Made by a program: the position numbers and the translations under genes. Source: Chitinophagaceae bacterium UBA4411 (GTDB taxonomy: Bacteria; Bacteroidota; Bacteroidia; Chitinophagales; Chitinophagaceae). From it: a stretch of 64,000 nucleotides of DNA. The stretch spans positions 248,001-312,000 of the forward strand of contig DGQP01000002.1 of the NCBI GenBank assembly GCA_002400415.1, written 5' to 3'. Shown piece by piece: positions 49,368-58,556 of the stretch. Positions within the stretch are counted from its first letter, which is position 1, and every line of letters begins with the position of its first letter. The notes under the pieces were generated by a model, which worked only from the letters and a program-made list of their open reading frames with translations, was not told where the DNA came from and did no database searches.

Positions 49368-51599
49368 TCAGATTGAACTCAGCGCCGATCCTGCTTCTTC
49401 TTTGGATAAATAATTTTCAATCGCATTATCATATTCATCTTTCCACCAGTCGATTGTGCCCCAGAAATCTCCGTCCACGGTCACTTCGCCGCCGGATACC
49501 ACCCCGATCTTCTCACAGGGGAAACCGCCCATAGCCGCTTCAAACTCTTTTGCTTTTGTAACCGGTACGGTCACCAGCACCCTGCTTTGAGCTTCCCCAT
49601 ACAAGAAAGCGTCTTTGCGCAGGCCTGATTGGGTTTGTATTGAAAAACCCAGTTCCCGGTTGAAGCCGGCCTCACACAAGGTTACAAACAAACCACCTTC
49701 GCTGAGGTCATGCGCTGAATGAATTTTTTTATCCCTGATCAGTACTGCCAGTTTTTGCTGCAGGGCATATTCCTCATCAATATTAAAATAAGGAGCAGCA
49801 GAGTATTTAACCCCGCGGATACTGTGCAGGTATTCTGAGCAGCTGATATCATTGTTCAGCACACCCAGCAGGTAGATCAGGTCGCCCTCGTTCTTAAAAT
49901 CAAGGGTCATTTTATCATTGATATTCTCCAGCAGGCCCACCATACCAATAGTTGGCGTCGGGTTCACAGGACCATCCGGGTTTTGATTGTAAAAACTTAC
50001 GTTACCACCGGTAACAGGTGTATCAAATTTGCGGCAGGCCTCTCCCATCCCTTTGATGGCATGTACGAACTGGTAGTATACTTCCGGATCATACGGATTG
50101 CCAAAGTTGAGACAGTTGGTAACACCCAATGGCTGGCCGCCACTGCATACGATATTCCGCGCAGCTTCACTCACCGCGATCATGGCTCCTTTATAAGGAT
50201 CGGCATACACATAACGGCTGTTGCAATCTGTTGTAACGGCCAATCCTTTCGTGGTTCCTTTTACCAATACCAGGGGTGCATCTGTCGGTTCGTTGGTGGA
50301 TGTATTCACGGTTCCCACCATGCTGTCGTATTGTGTATATATCCAGCGTTTGGAAGCAATAGAGGGTAATTTGATCAGTTGTTCAGCAACCGCTTTCAGG
50401 TCAGCGGGTACAGGAATGGCAGAGGCATCAAATTGTTTTACTTTCTCAAAGTAGGCCGGTTCTTTATATTCCCTGTCGTACTGCGGTGCACCACCACCCA
50501 ATACCAAATCATGCGCCGGCAAAGAAGCTTCCAGTTCGCCATGCATATAAAAGTTGAGGATGCCATCACCGGTCACTTCACCAATCACTGAACAGGGAAG
50601 ATCCCATTTATCAAAGACCGCCTGTACTTCGGCTTCCCTTCCTTTTTTAGCTACGAGTAACATTCTTTCCTGGCTTTCGCTCAATAACAATTCCCAGGCT
50701 TTCATATTCTTTTGACGGGTGGGTACTTTATCCAGGTCGATCCGCATTCCCGATTGGCCTTTGGCACTCATTTCTGATGTGGAACAAATGATACCCGCAG
50801 CACCCATATCCTGCATACCGACTACAGCACCGGTCTGAATGACTTCGAGGCAGGCTTCCAGCAATTTTTTTTCCTGGAAAGGATCACCCACCTGTACTGC
50901 GGGAAGATCCTGCGCACTTTCAGCGGTAATATCGGCAGAGGCAAAAGAGGCACCGCCGATCCCGTCTTTACCTGTTGCACTTCCTACAAACATCACGGGA
51001 TTACCAATGCCTTCAGCTGTGGCAGAAACAGTTTCACCTGCTTTTACAATACCCACACTCATGGCATTCACCAGCGGGTTGGTATGATAACACTGATCAA
51101 AATAAATTTCGCCGCCCACCGTAGGCACACCAAAACAGTTACCGTAGTGACCGATACCATGCACCACACCTGCCAGCAAATGCTGTGTTTTATCTTCTTC
51201 TAATTTTCCAAAACGTAATGAGTTCAATGAAGCAATCGGCCTTGCACCCATGGTAAAAATATCCCTGTGGATGCCACCCACACCAGTGGCAGCACCCTGG
51301 AAAGGTTCAATAGCGGATGGGTGGTTGTGAGATTCAATTTTAAAGACCACACCCAGTCCGTCACCAATATCCATCAACCCTGCATTCTCCTCACCGGCTT
51401 TCACCAGCATCCTTCCGCCCTCGCGGGGCAGTGTCTTCAGCCATTTGATCGAATTTTTATAACTGCAATGTTCACTCCACATCCCGGAAAAAGCACAGAG
51501 TTCATTGAAGTTGGGGACTCTTCCCAGCTTTTGTTTGATGAGTTCAAATTCCTCTTCCGTTAACCTTAATTGCTGTGCTGTTTTTAACGTTACTTCCAT
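49368..51599 (-). CDS. purL: Phosphoribosylformylglycinamidine synthase subunit PurL
   Basis: Catalyses the ATP-dependent amidation of FGAR in purine synthesis. The 743-residue length marks the small PurL that works with separate PurQ and PurS, neither seen here. Motifs: FSGMWSEHCSYKNSIKWLKT, FKIESHNHPSAIEPFQGAAT, TGVGGIHRDIFTMGARPIAS, PVTGGNVSFYNQ, and AHDLSEGGLFVTLCEAGF. Confidence 0.96.
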   Translation of the reverse strand: MEVTLKTAQQLRLTEEEFELIKQKLGRVPNFNELCAFSGMWSEHCSYKNSIKWLKTLPREGGRMLVKAGEENAGLMDIGDGLGVVFKIESHNHPSAIEPFQGAATGVGGIHRDIFTMGARPIASLNSLRFGKLEEDKTQHLLAGVVHGIGHYGNCFGVPTVGGEIYFDQCYHTNPLVNAMSVGIVKAGETVSATAEGIGNPVMFVGSATGKDGIGGASFASADITAESAQDLPAVQVGDPFQEKKLLEACLEVIQTGAVVGMQDMGAAGIICSTSEMSAKGQSGMRIDLDKVPTRQKNMKAWELLLSESQERMLLVAKKGREAEVQAVFDKWDLPCSVIGEVTGDGILNFYMHGELEASLPAHDLVLGGGAPQYDREYKEPAYFEKVKQFDASAIPVPADLKAVAEQLIKLPSIASKRWIYTQYDSMVGTVNTSTNEPTDAPLVLVKGTTKGLAVTTDCNSRYVYADPYKGAMIAVSEAARNIVCSGGQPLGVTNCLNFGNPYDPEVYYQFVHAIKGMGEACRKFDTPVTGGNVSFYNQNPDGPVNPTPTIGMVGLLENINDKMTLDFKNEGDLIYLLGVLNNDISCSEYLHSIRGVKYSAAPYFNIDEEYALQQKLAVLIRDKKIHSAHDLSEGGLFVTLCEAGFNRELGFSIQTQSGLRKDAFLYGEAQSRVLVTVPVTKAKEFEAAMGGFPCEKIGVVSGGEVTVDGDFWGTIDWWKDEYDNAIENYLSKEEAGSALSSI

Positions 51600-51753
51600 C
51601 TGTTTAAATTTACCGGGCTGACCGTGATTTTCGGGGAATAAATAAGAAGCAGCGAAATTACAAACTCAGTGGGAAGGCAACTACAACAAGTTGTCAACTT
51701 TTTATGAATAAAATTATTTTTTACCGTTAAAAATAGTTGGAAGCCGGTACCCT

Positions 51754-53103
51754 GTGCACAGCAATAATGGCTATTTTGCAACGATTAATCAAAGCTGTAA
51801 CTGTTTGGAGTACCTGTTGTTTATTCTCTACCTTGTTTTCTTTGCCTGGCTTGCCTCCCGGATCCCTTTTTTTAAAAGGTCGGGCTTAACCCAGTCACAA
51901 CTCATCATTGTTTTTTTGCTGAAAGTAATGGCCGGTATTTTCTACGGCTGGATAGGTCTTTATTATGGAGGTCTGGCCAAGATGTCGGATACCTGGGCCT
52001 ACCATACCTATGGCATCCAGGAATACAACCTGCTGCTGCAGCACCCGGGTGAGTATTTCACGAATCTTTTCTATAATCCTTACGAAGGTGACAGTTTCCA
52101 GAAATTTTTTGGCGCCAGCGATTCGTACTGGAATGATCTGAAAGGAAATGTTTTTATCAAAATCATGTCCGTTTTCGACCTATTCAGTTTTGGTTATTAT
52201 TATGTCAATGTGATCCTGTATTCCTTTTTATCGCTATTTGGGCCAATTGCCATGTACAGGGTAATGGCGGATGCCTTTCCATCCCGGAAATTACCGGTCC
52301 TGCTGGCCACTTTCCTTATTCCTTCCGTCCTCTACTGGACGAGTGGTATTCACAAAGACGGACTTATTTTTTTAGGTATTAGCCTCGTTGTTTACCATGT
52401 TTATTTTGGTTTAAAGGAACACAGGTTCGGTATAAAAAGAATTGCCGGCATGCTGCTGGGGTTATTCCTTTTACTGCTGCTCAGGAATTATGTTCTCGTC
52501 ATCATCATTCCGGCTGTATTTACATGGATCCTGGCTTCAAAATGGCCGGGCAAGGGACTGGCTATTTTTGCCACTGCCTACCTGTTTTTTATTGTCATCT
52601 TCTTCACGATCCGCTATATCAGTCCTCAGCTTGATTTTCCGCAGGCCGTAGTGAATAAACAAAAAGAATTCCTGAAACTGGAAGGCAATGCATCTGTGCC
52701 CATCAAAGAATTAGAACCCACAGTGGGCAGTTTTATGAAGAGTATTCCGCAGGCTTTTACCATCTCCACCATCAGGCCCTATCCGAGTGATGTGCGGCAT
52801 ATTCTTTCGCTGGCCGCAGCTGCCGAGATCATGGTGTTATTTATTCTTTTTTTACTTTTTCTTTTCTTCAGGTTTAAAACCACACACGATGATAATTTTA
52901 TCCTGTTCTGTATCTTCTTTTCAATCTCCATGCTTCTTGCTATCGGGTTTAGTGTCAATAACCTCGGGGCTATCGTCCGTTACCGCAGCATTATCATTCC
53001 TCTCCTCGCTGTGCCAATGATTGCCCAGACCGATTGGAGCCGGTTAGTCAGGCTGCTTTCAAATTGGATAAAGAATAATAACAATATGAATAATATCCGC
53101 TAA
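51754..53103 (+). CDS. Polytopic membrane protein, glycosyltransferase-like
   Basis: The 449-residue product has about ten hydrophobic segments (LLFILYLVFFAWLASRI, LFLLLLLRNYVLVIIIPAVF, IMVLFILFLLFLFFRF). Between the first helices lies a polar loop with KMSDTWAYHTYGIQEYNLLL, an Asp placed as in GT-C mannosyltransferases or O-antigen polymerase-like proteins. WTSGIHKDGLIFLGISL is another conserved-looking loop. The start is uncertain: GTG 51754 gives the longest form, and an in-frame TTG at 51805 would begin just before the first helix. No family assigned. Confidence 0.75.
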   Translation: MHSNNGYFATINQSCNCLEYLLFILYLVFFAWLASRIPFFKRSGLTQSQLIIVFLLKVMAGIFYGWIGLYYGGLAKMSDTWAYHTYGIQEYNLLLQHPGEYFTNLFYNPYEGDSFQKFFGASDSYWNDLKGNVFIKIMSVFDLFSFGYYYVNVILYSFLSLFGPIAMYRVMADAFPSRKLPVLLATFLIPSVLYWTSGIHKDGLIFLGISLVVYHVYFGLKEHRFGIKRIAGMLLGLFLLLLLRNYVLVIIIPAVFTWILASKWPGKGLAIFATAYLFFIVIFFTIRYISPQLDFPQAVVNKQKEFLKLEGNASVPIKELEPTVGSFMKSIPQAFTISTIRPYPSDVRHILSLAAAAEIMVLFILFLLFLFFRFKTTHDDNFILFCIFFSISMLLAIGFSVNNLGAIVRYRSIIIPLLAVPMIAQTDWSRLVRLLSNWIKNNNNMNNIR

Positions 53104-53202
53104 CATCTGTTTGATTTTACAGTTTTTAGCTACCTGACTTTATTTTATTCACATTTTCTCCAAAATTTATTTATTTAAAACGCAACATGATTAGTCTTTC
53201 GT

Positions 53203-53210
53203 TAGATTTG
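53203..53210 (+). promoter_or_regulatory. Promoter -7 element of the type II glutamine synthetase
   Basis: TAGATTTG matches TAnnTTTG. The predicted start near 53216 leaves a leader of about 44 nt. No clear -33 TTTG. Confidence 0.45.
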
Positions 53211-53259
53211 CCATAGTAATATTCATATTATTTAATTTTTTAATTAAAAATACTTCACC

Positions 53260-54303
53260 ATGGCAGTAGCAAAACTTGAGTACATCTGGCTTGACGGTTA
53301 CAAGCCCATTCAAAGCCTCCGCAGCAAAACAAAAATCGAAAGAGATTTTAGTGGTAACCTGGAAGATTGCCCTATGTGGTGTTTTGATGGTTCATCAACT
53401 GAACAGGCTCCCGGTGGTTCTTCTGATTGCTTGCTGAAGCCCGTTTTTATCTGTAAAGACCCTCAGCGAAAAAATGCTTACCTGGTGATGTGTGAAGTAT
53501 TAAGCCCCGACGGATCTGCCCATGAATCAAATGGCCGTGCGACTATTGAGGATGATGATAATGATTTCTGGTTTGGATTTGAACAGGAGTATTTCCTCTG
53601 GAACCCTGCCACTGATAAGCCAATTGGTTTCCCGGAAGGTGGTTACCCCGCCCCGCAGGGACCTTACTATTGCTCAGTAGGTGCAAAGAATGCTTTTGGC
53701 CGTCATATTGTTGAAGAACATCTTGATGCCTGTATTGATGCCGGTTTGAATATAGAAGGTATTAATGCCGAAGTGGCAACCGGGCAATGGGAGTTCCAGA
53801 TTTTTGCCAAAGGCGCTAAAGCTGCCGGCGACCAGATCTGGGTGGCCCGCTACCTGCTGGAAAGAATTGGTGAAAAACACGGTATCTCCATCAACTGGCA
53901 TTGCAAGCCTTTGGGTAATCTTGACTGGAACGGAAGCGGTATGCATGCCAACTTCTCCAACAGCACCCTGAGAACCTGCGGCAGCCAGGAAATCTATGAA
54001 CAAATATGTGAATCTTTCCGGCCTGTTGTACTGGAACATATTGAAGTTTACGGGCCCGATAACCACCTGCGCCTGACCGGTAAGCATGAAACAGCAGCGA
54101 TCACCGATTTCAAATATGGTGTATCTGACCGCGGTGCTTCTATCCGCATTCCGATCGGCACCGTAGAAAGAGGCTGGAAGGGCTGGCTGGAAGATCGCCG
54201 TCCCAACAGCGCTGCAGATCCTTATAAAGTGGCAGCAAGAATTGTGAAGACTGTGAAATCTGCTGAAGCCGCAATGGCTGCCGGCGAAAAGAAAGTAGCC
54301 TGA
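53260..54303 (+). CDS. glnII: Glutamine synthetase, type II (GSII)
   Basis: Makes glutamine from glutamate, ammonia and ATP. At 347 residues and with LEYIWLDGYKPIQSLRSKTK, CPMWCFDGSSTEQAPGGSSD, WFGFEQEYFLWNP, GQWEFQIFAKGAKAAGDQIW and NWNGSGMHANFS-type NGSGMHANFSNSTLR motifs it belongs to the eukaryote-like type II group, not the ~470-residue type I. Followed by its own terminator and then a type III enzyme. Confidence 0.95.
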   Translation: MAVAKLEYIWLDGYKPIQSLRSKTKIERDFSGNLEDCPMWCFDGSSTEQAPGGSSDCLLKPVFICKDPQRKNAYLVMCEVLSPDGSAHESNGRATIEDDDNDFWFGFEQEYFLWNPATDKPIGFPEGGYPAPQGPYYCSVGAKNAFGRHIVEEHLDACIDAGLNIEGINAEVATGQWEFQIFAKGAKAAGDQIWVARYLLERIGEKHGISINWHCKPLGNLDWNGSGMHANFSNSTLRTCGSQEIYEQICESFRPVVLEHIEVYGPDNHLRLTGKHETAAITDFKYGVSDRGASIRIPIGTVERGWKGWLEDRRPNSAADPYKVAARIVKTVKSAEAAMAAGEKKVA

Positions 54304-54353
54304 TGATATTACCTGATCGTTGTAATACTCAAAAGAAATAAACACTTTATTCA

Positions 54354-54390
54354 GGGTAAGCCGGGTTATGGCTTACCCTTTTTGTTTTTT
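54354..54390 (+). terminator. Intrinsic terminator of the GSII gene
   Basis: GGGTAAGCC - GGGTTAT - GGCTTACCC, 9-bp perfect stem, followed by TTTTTG and TTTTTT. Confidence 0.9.
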
Positions 54391-54422
54391 CTATACTTTT
54401 ATCTCAATTAAACTATAATTAC

Positions 54423-56612
54423 ATGTCACTACGATTTAATGCGATCCAGAACCTTTCCACCAGTGCAGAAGTAAAAGTGGAAGAATCTCCAAGAATCACC
54501 AGCGTCTTTGGCAGCAATGTTTTTACATTGAAAACGGCCCGTGAGTTTCTCAGTGATGAAGCATATAAAAGTTTGCAGGCGTCCATCAAGGCCAGCCAGA
54601 AAATCGACAGGGCCATGGCCAACCAGATTGCAAACGGGATCCGTGCCTGGGCCGAAAGTAAAGGCGTTACCCATTTCACGCACTGGTTTCAGCCGTTGAC
54701 AGGAACCACTGCCGAAAAACATGATTCTTTTTTCACATTAAAAAGTGACGGTACCCCCATCGAACAATTTGAAGGTGATGCCCTGATCCAGCAGGAACCG
54801 GATGCATCTTCGTTCCCGAGTGGCGGATTAAGAGCAACTTTTGAAGCAAGAGGCTATACAGCATGGGATCCCTCCTCTCCTGCCTTTATCATGGAGATCA
54901 GCGGGGGCAAAACATTATGCATTCCCACCATCTTTGTTTCTTATACCGGAGATTCGCTGGATTATAAAGCTCCTTTACTGAAAGCAACAGAAGCATTAAA
55001 TAAAGCCGCTGTTGACGTTTGTAATTATTTCGATAAGAATGTTTCCAAAGTAAATGTCACACTGGGCTGGGAACAGGAATACTTTATTGTTGACGAAGCC
55101 ATGTTCAACGCAAGACCTGACCTGGTGATGACCGGCAGAACAGTCTTTGGACATACCTCTGCTAAAAACCAGCAGTTGGAAGACCAGTATTTCGGCTCCA
55201 TTCCTGAAAGAGTATATGCCTATATGAGAGATTTTGAAAATGAAGCGTATAAATTAGGCATCCCGTTACGCACAAGGCATAATGAAGTAGCTCCCGGGCA
55301 GTATGAGTGTGCCCCGATTTTTGAAGACGTAAGTGTAGCGGTTGATCACAACTCGTTACTGATGGATGTAATGGAAAGAGTGGCACGACGTCACAGCCTG
55401 AGAGTGTTATTGCATGAAAAACCATTTGCCGGCATCAACGGCAGCGGTAAGCATAACAACTGGAGCATGGCAACAGATACCGGTGTGAACCTGCTGGCGC
55501 CCGGTAAAACACCGAAGACGAACCTGATGTTCCTTACTTTCTTTGTGAACACGATCAAAGCAGTGCATGATTACGCCGATATATTAAGAGCCTCTATCGC
55601 TTCCGCGCCAAATGATCACCGTCTCGGTGCTAATGAAGCTCCCCCTGCCATTATCTCTGTTTTCATTGGCCAGTACCTGAGTAAAGTGCTGAATGATGTA
55701 AAAGAGAGAGTGTCTGAAAAAATGGATGAGACCGATGAAAGCATGCTGAAGATCGATATTCATAAAAGCATTCCTGAATTGCTGATGGATAATACTGACA
55801 GGAACCGTACTTCACCATTTGCCTTCACCGGTAATAAATTTGAATTCCGTGCGGTAGGCTCCTCTGCCAACTGTTCCAATCCCATGACTGTATTAAATAC
55901 AATCATGGCCGAAACACTGAAGCAGTTCAAAAAAGAAGTGGATGCACTGATCGAAAAAGGCGAGAAAAAAGAGATTGCTATCATGCATGTAATCCGTCAA
56001 TACATTGTTGCCGGTGAAAAAGTTTTATTTGAGGGAGACGGATACAGTGATGCATGGACCAAAGAGGCAGAAAAAAGAGGTTTACCCAATGTAAAAACCA
56101 CACCGCTTGCACTGGATGCGATGGTAACTGAAAAAGCCAAAAAATTATTCGAAAGCAATAATATCTATTCACACAGCGAATTGGAAGCAAGACACGAGAT
56201 TGAACTGGAAAAATATATCAAGAAGGTGCAGATCGAAAGCCGTATTATGGGTGAGATTGCTACCAGTCATATCCTTCCGGCTGCAATCCGCTACCAGAAC
56301 CTGCTGGCCAATAATATCCGGGGCTTAAAAGAAGCGGGCCTTACCGAAGCCGGTTTTGCCAACCAGAAACAGATACTGGAAAAAATATCCGAACATATCA
56401 ATAAGACCAGCGACCTGGTTGAGAAAATGATCGATGCCAGGAAGATTGCCAATAATATTGACAGTACAAGAACGAAAGCTATCGCCTACCAAAGCCAGGT
56501 AAAAGACACTTTCTTCGACGAGATCCGTTATCACGTTGATAAACTGGAATTGCTGGTGGATGACAGGGAATGGTATCTGCCAAAGTACAGGGAGATGTTG
56601 TTCTTAAGATAA
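54423..56612 (+). CDS. glnN: Glutamine synthetase, type III (GSIII)
   Basis: Same reaction as GSII but the large 729-residue form found in Bacteroidota and cyanobacteria. Motifs: VTHFTHWFQPLTGTTAEKHD, SSFPSGGLRATFEARGYTAW, LGWEQEYFIVDE, RHNEVAPGQYECAPIFED, FAGINGSGKHNNWSM, and EFRAVGSSANCSNPM. The C-terminal ~150 residues are helical, as usual for this type. Only 42 nt from the GSII terminator. Confidence 0.96.
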   Translation: MSLRFNAIQNLSTSAEVKVEESPRITSVFGSNVFTLKTAREFLSDEAYKSLQASIKASQKIDRAMANQIANGIRAWAESKGVTHFTHWFQPLTGTTAEKHDSFFTLKSDGTPIEQFEGDALIQQEPDASSFPSGGLRATFEARGYTAWDPSSPAFIMEISGGKTLCIPTIFVSYTGDSLDYKAPLLKATEALNKAAVDVCNYFDKNVSKVNVTLGWEQEYFIVDEAMFNARPDLVMTGRTVFGHTSAKNQQLEDQYFGSIPERVYAYMRDFENEAYKLGIPLRTRHNEVAPGQYECAPIFEDVSVAVDHNSLLMDVMERVARRHSLRVLLHEKPFAGINGSGKHNNWSMATDTGVNLLAPGKTPKTNLMFLTFFVNTIKAVHDYADILRASIASAPNDHRLGANEAPPAIISVFIGQYLSKVLNDVKERVSEKMDETDESMLKIDIHKSIPELLMDNTDRNRTSPFAFTGNKFEFRAVGSSANCSNPMTVLNTIMAETLKQFKKEVDALIEKGEKKEIAIMHVIRQYIVAGEKVLFEGDGYSDAWTKEAEKRGLPNVKTTPLALDAMVTEKAKKLFESNNIYSHSELEARHEIELEKYIKKVQIESRIMGEIATSHILPAAIRYQNLLANNIRGLKEAGLTEAGFANQKQILEKISEHINKTSDLVEKMIDARKIANNIDSTRTKAIAYQSQVKDTFFDEIRYHVDKLELLVDDREWYLPKYREMLFLR

Positions 56613-56631
56613 ACGGGAACAAAAAAAATGC

Positions 56632-56677
56632 AAAGTCCGAAAGACCATTCGTGAATTGAACGGTTCTTTCGGACTTT
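56632..56677. terminator. Terminator between the GSIII and M19 dipeptidase genes
   Basis: AAAGTCCGAAAGA and TCTTTCGGACTTT, 13-bp perfect arms, 20-nt loop. Flanked by an A run on the left and T's on the right, so it can serve both convergent genes. Confidence 0.85.
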
Positions 56678-56689
56678 TGATTTCCGGGC

Positions 56690-57874
56690 TTATTTAAAAT
56701 TCGCTTTCATCACCCGCAACACGTTGCCTCCTAAAATTTTATTGATCGATTTCTTCGAATACCCTCTCCTGAGTAATTCTTCTGTGATCTTAGGGTAAGT
56801 TGTTACATCTTCCAGACCAACCGGTAAGGAACCCACACCATCATAGTCAGAGCCAATGCCCGCATAGTCATCACCCACCAGCTTTACGATATAATCAATA
56901 TGATCCACTAATTGGGATAATGCAGGGCGGGATGCATACATTGCAGAGTCGTAGTATTTATTAAACTGCATTACCAGCCGGTCTTTTTCATCCTGTGGCA
57001 AAGCCTGGCTTATCAATGCTTCCTGCAAGGAATCTTTACGTCCAAGAAGTAACTTTTGCAGCTGATCATATTCTCTACTGATAAAACCCGAGTAAAAATT
57101 AATACAGATAACCCCGCCATTTTTGGCCACTGCTTTTATCTGGTCATCTTTTACATTCCTGAATACCGGGCAAATATTCCATACTGAACTGTGAGATAGC
57201 AAAACCGGTTTTGTGGTTACTCCAAGAGCATCATAAAAAGTTTGCTCCCCTGTATGTGAAAGATCGACGATAATTCCGAGTTCATTCATTCTCTTTACCA
57301 CCTTCTTCCCAAAATCAGTCAGCCCTTTCTGCTTCAATGAATCTGCATGCAGGGTTTCATCCATAGCACTGCTGGCCCAGGAGGTACTGTTATTCCAGGT
57401 CAGCGTCATATACCGCATGTCCTGTTGATACAATTCTTCCAGTTTGCCCAGGTCGTTCTCAATCATATGCCCGCCTTCCACACCGATCAGGGCTACTAAC
57501 TTCCCCTGCCGTATTCCTTTTTTAACTTCACGGTAATTGCGGGCCAGCGTCATCCGGAACGGATTTTTCAGCGCCAGTATATTCAGCGAATCAATTTCCT
57601 GTTTGGCATCCTGGAAAAATCCTTCCTTATTCCGGGCTTTCTCACCGGTCCATACAGAGAAAAATTGCACATCCACACCTCCTTCTTTCCACCGGTCAAG
57701 ATCACTATGCCCTTCCTTTACCCTTTTTGAAATATCAATTCCGTCCAGTACACCTGATGAAAGCACATCATTATGAGTATCGACCAATACTGCTTTACTA
57801 TGTATCTTTTTAACTGATTGCGCAGTTACAAGTGTCGTGGTAAATAATACAAGCAGAAAGAAAATGATTCGCAT
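56690..57874 (-). CDS. Membrane dipeptidase, peptidase family M19
   Basis: A zinc dipeptidase of the renal-dipeptidase type. The 394-residue protein has a signal peptide (IIFFLLVLFTTTLVTAQ), the first metal ligands in VLVDTHNDVLS, LIGVEGGHMIENDLGKL with the bridging glutamate, DLSHTGEQTFYDAL, LLSHSSVWNICPVFRNV, and GIGSDYDGVGSLPVGLED. No lipobox; likely periplasmic. Substrate likely dipeptides including D-residues. Confidence 0.9.
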   Translation of the reverse strand: MRIIFFLLVLFTTTLVTAQSVKKIHSKAVLVDTHNDVLSSGVLDGIDISKRVKEGHSDLDRWKEGGVDVQFFSVWTGEKARNKEGFFQDAKQEIDSLNILALKNPFRMTLARNYREVKKGIRQGKLVALIGVEGGHMIENDLGKLEELYQQDMRYMTLTWNNSTSWASSAMDETLHADSLKQKGLTDFGKKVVKRMNELGIIVDLSHTGEQTFYDALGVTTKPVLLSHSSVWNICPVFRNVKDDQIKAVAKNGGVICINFYSGFISREYDQLQKLLLGRKDSLQEALISQALPQDEKDRLVMQFNKYYDSAMYASRPALSQLVDHIDYIVKLVGDDYAGIGSDYDGVGSLPVGLEDVTTYPKITEELLRRGYSKKSINKILGGNVLRVMKANFK

Positions 57875-57902
57875 GTAGTCAGCGTTTATACCTAAAAGTA
57901 AA

Positions 57903-57927
57903 AAATCCCGGCTGATTACCGGGATTT
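57903..57927 (-). terminator. Terminator of the lipoprotein gene
   Basis: AAATCCCGG - CTGATTA - CCGGGATTT, 9-bp stem; minus-strand side is followed by T residues, 23 nt after the stop of the 57950 gene. Confidence 0.8.
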
Positions 57928-57949
57928 AGTTATTGGAACTTTATACTGA

Positions 57950-58381
57950 TTACTCAGGTCTCGCAATTTTAACGGCGCCCGAGTTTTTGATTCTTGCCGT
58001 CGCACTCTTACCATAGCTTGGGCAATAGTACTCCAAAGCAATCTGGGCATCCACATAAGAAAGATCATATTCCACCACCTGCGCCGAAACAACAATACCG
58101 GCAGAGTAGTTATAGTAATTACGGGTACCGTAGTTACCGAAATTACCATACATAATATCCCCTTCGTAAGGGCGGCTGCTGCCGGTGGAACGAAGAATTG
58201 TATAGCCGTATAATGTTTCCACAACGTAGTAGCCGCAATAGGCATCGCTATATACCACATCGCCCCTTTCCTGGTTGAGCCAGTAGTTTTCATCCACGTT
58301 TACGCTGACGGTTCTTACACAACTGCTGATAAAAACAGCAATGAGCAAAACAAATGTTGAGAGTAGAGTTACCTTTTTCAT
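57950..58381 (-). CDS. Small lipoprotein, unknown function
   Basis: From ATG 58381 the product has 143 residues with a lipoprotein signal MKKVTLLSTFVLLIAVFISS followed by Cys at position 21. The mature chain is Tyr/Asn/Gly-rich (YDLSYVDAQIALEYYCPSYG) and has NYGTRNYYNY. An upstream start adds 40 residues and buries the signal. Probably an outer-membrane or periplasmic lipoprotein. No family recognised. Confidence 0.75.
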   Translation of the reverse strand: MKKVTLLSTFVLLIAVFISSCVRTVSVNVDENYWLNQERGDVVYSDAYCGYYVVETLYGYTILRSTGSSRPYEGDIMYGNFGNYGTRNYYNYSAGIVVSAQVVEYDLSYVDAQIALEYYCPSYGKSATARIKNSGAVKIARPE

Positions 58382-58506
58382 ACTATTAATGATTTTTTGA
58401 TTTTCCAAAACATCTAAAACTGCATCACATACCATAGAAGGCAAACAGCGGGCAAGAGTTTTATTATGGATTGTTAAAATGAAAACCGCTTCATCCGGCA
58501 CATAAA

Positions 58507-58532
58507 AAACCCCTGTTTGCTAACAGGGGTTT
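58507..58532 (-). terminator. Intrinsic terminator of accB-accC
   Basis: AAACCCCTGTT - 4 nt - AACAGGGGTTT, 11-bp stem, with a T run on the minus strand, 24 nt after the accC stop. Confidence 0.85.
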
Positions 58533-58556
58533 AACAATCTTACTGTAACACTATAC

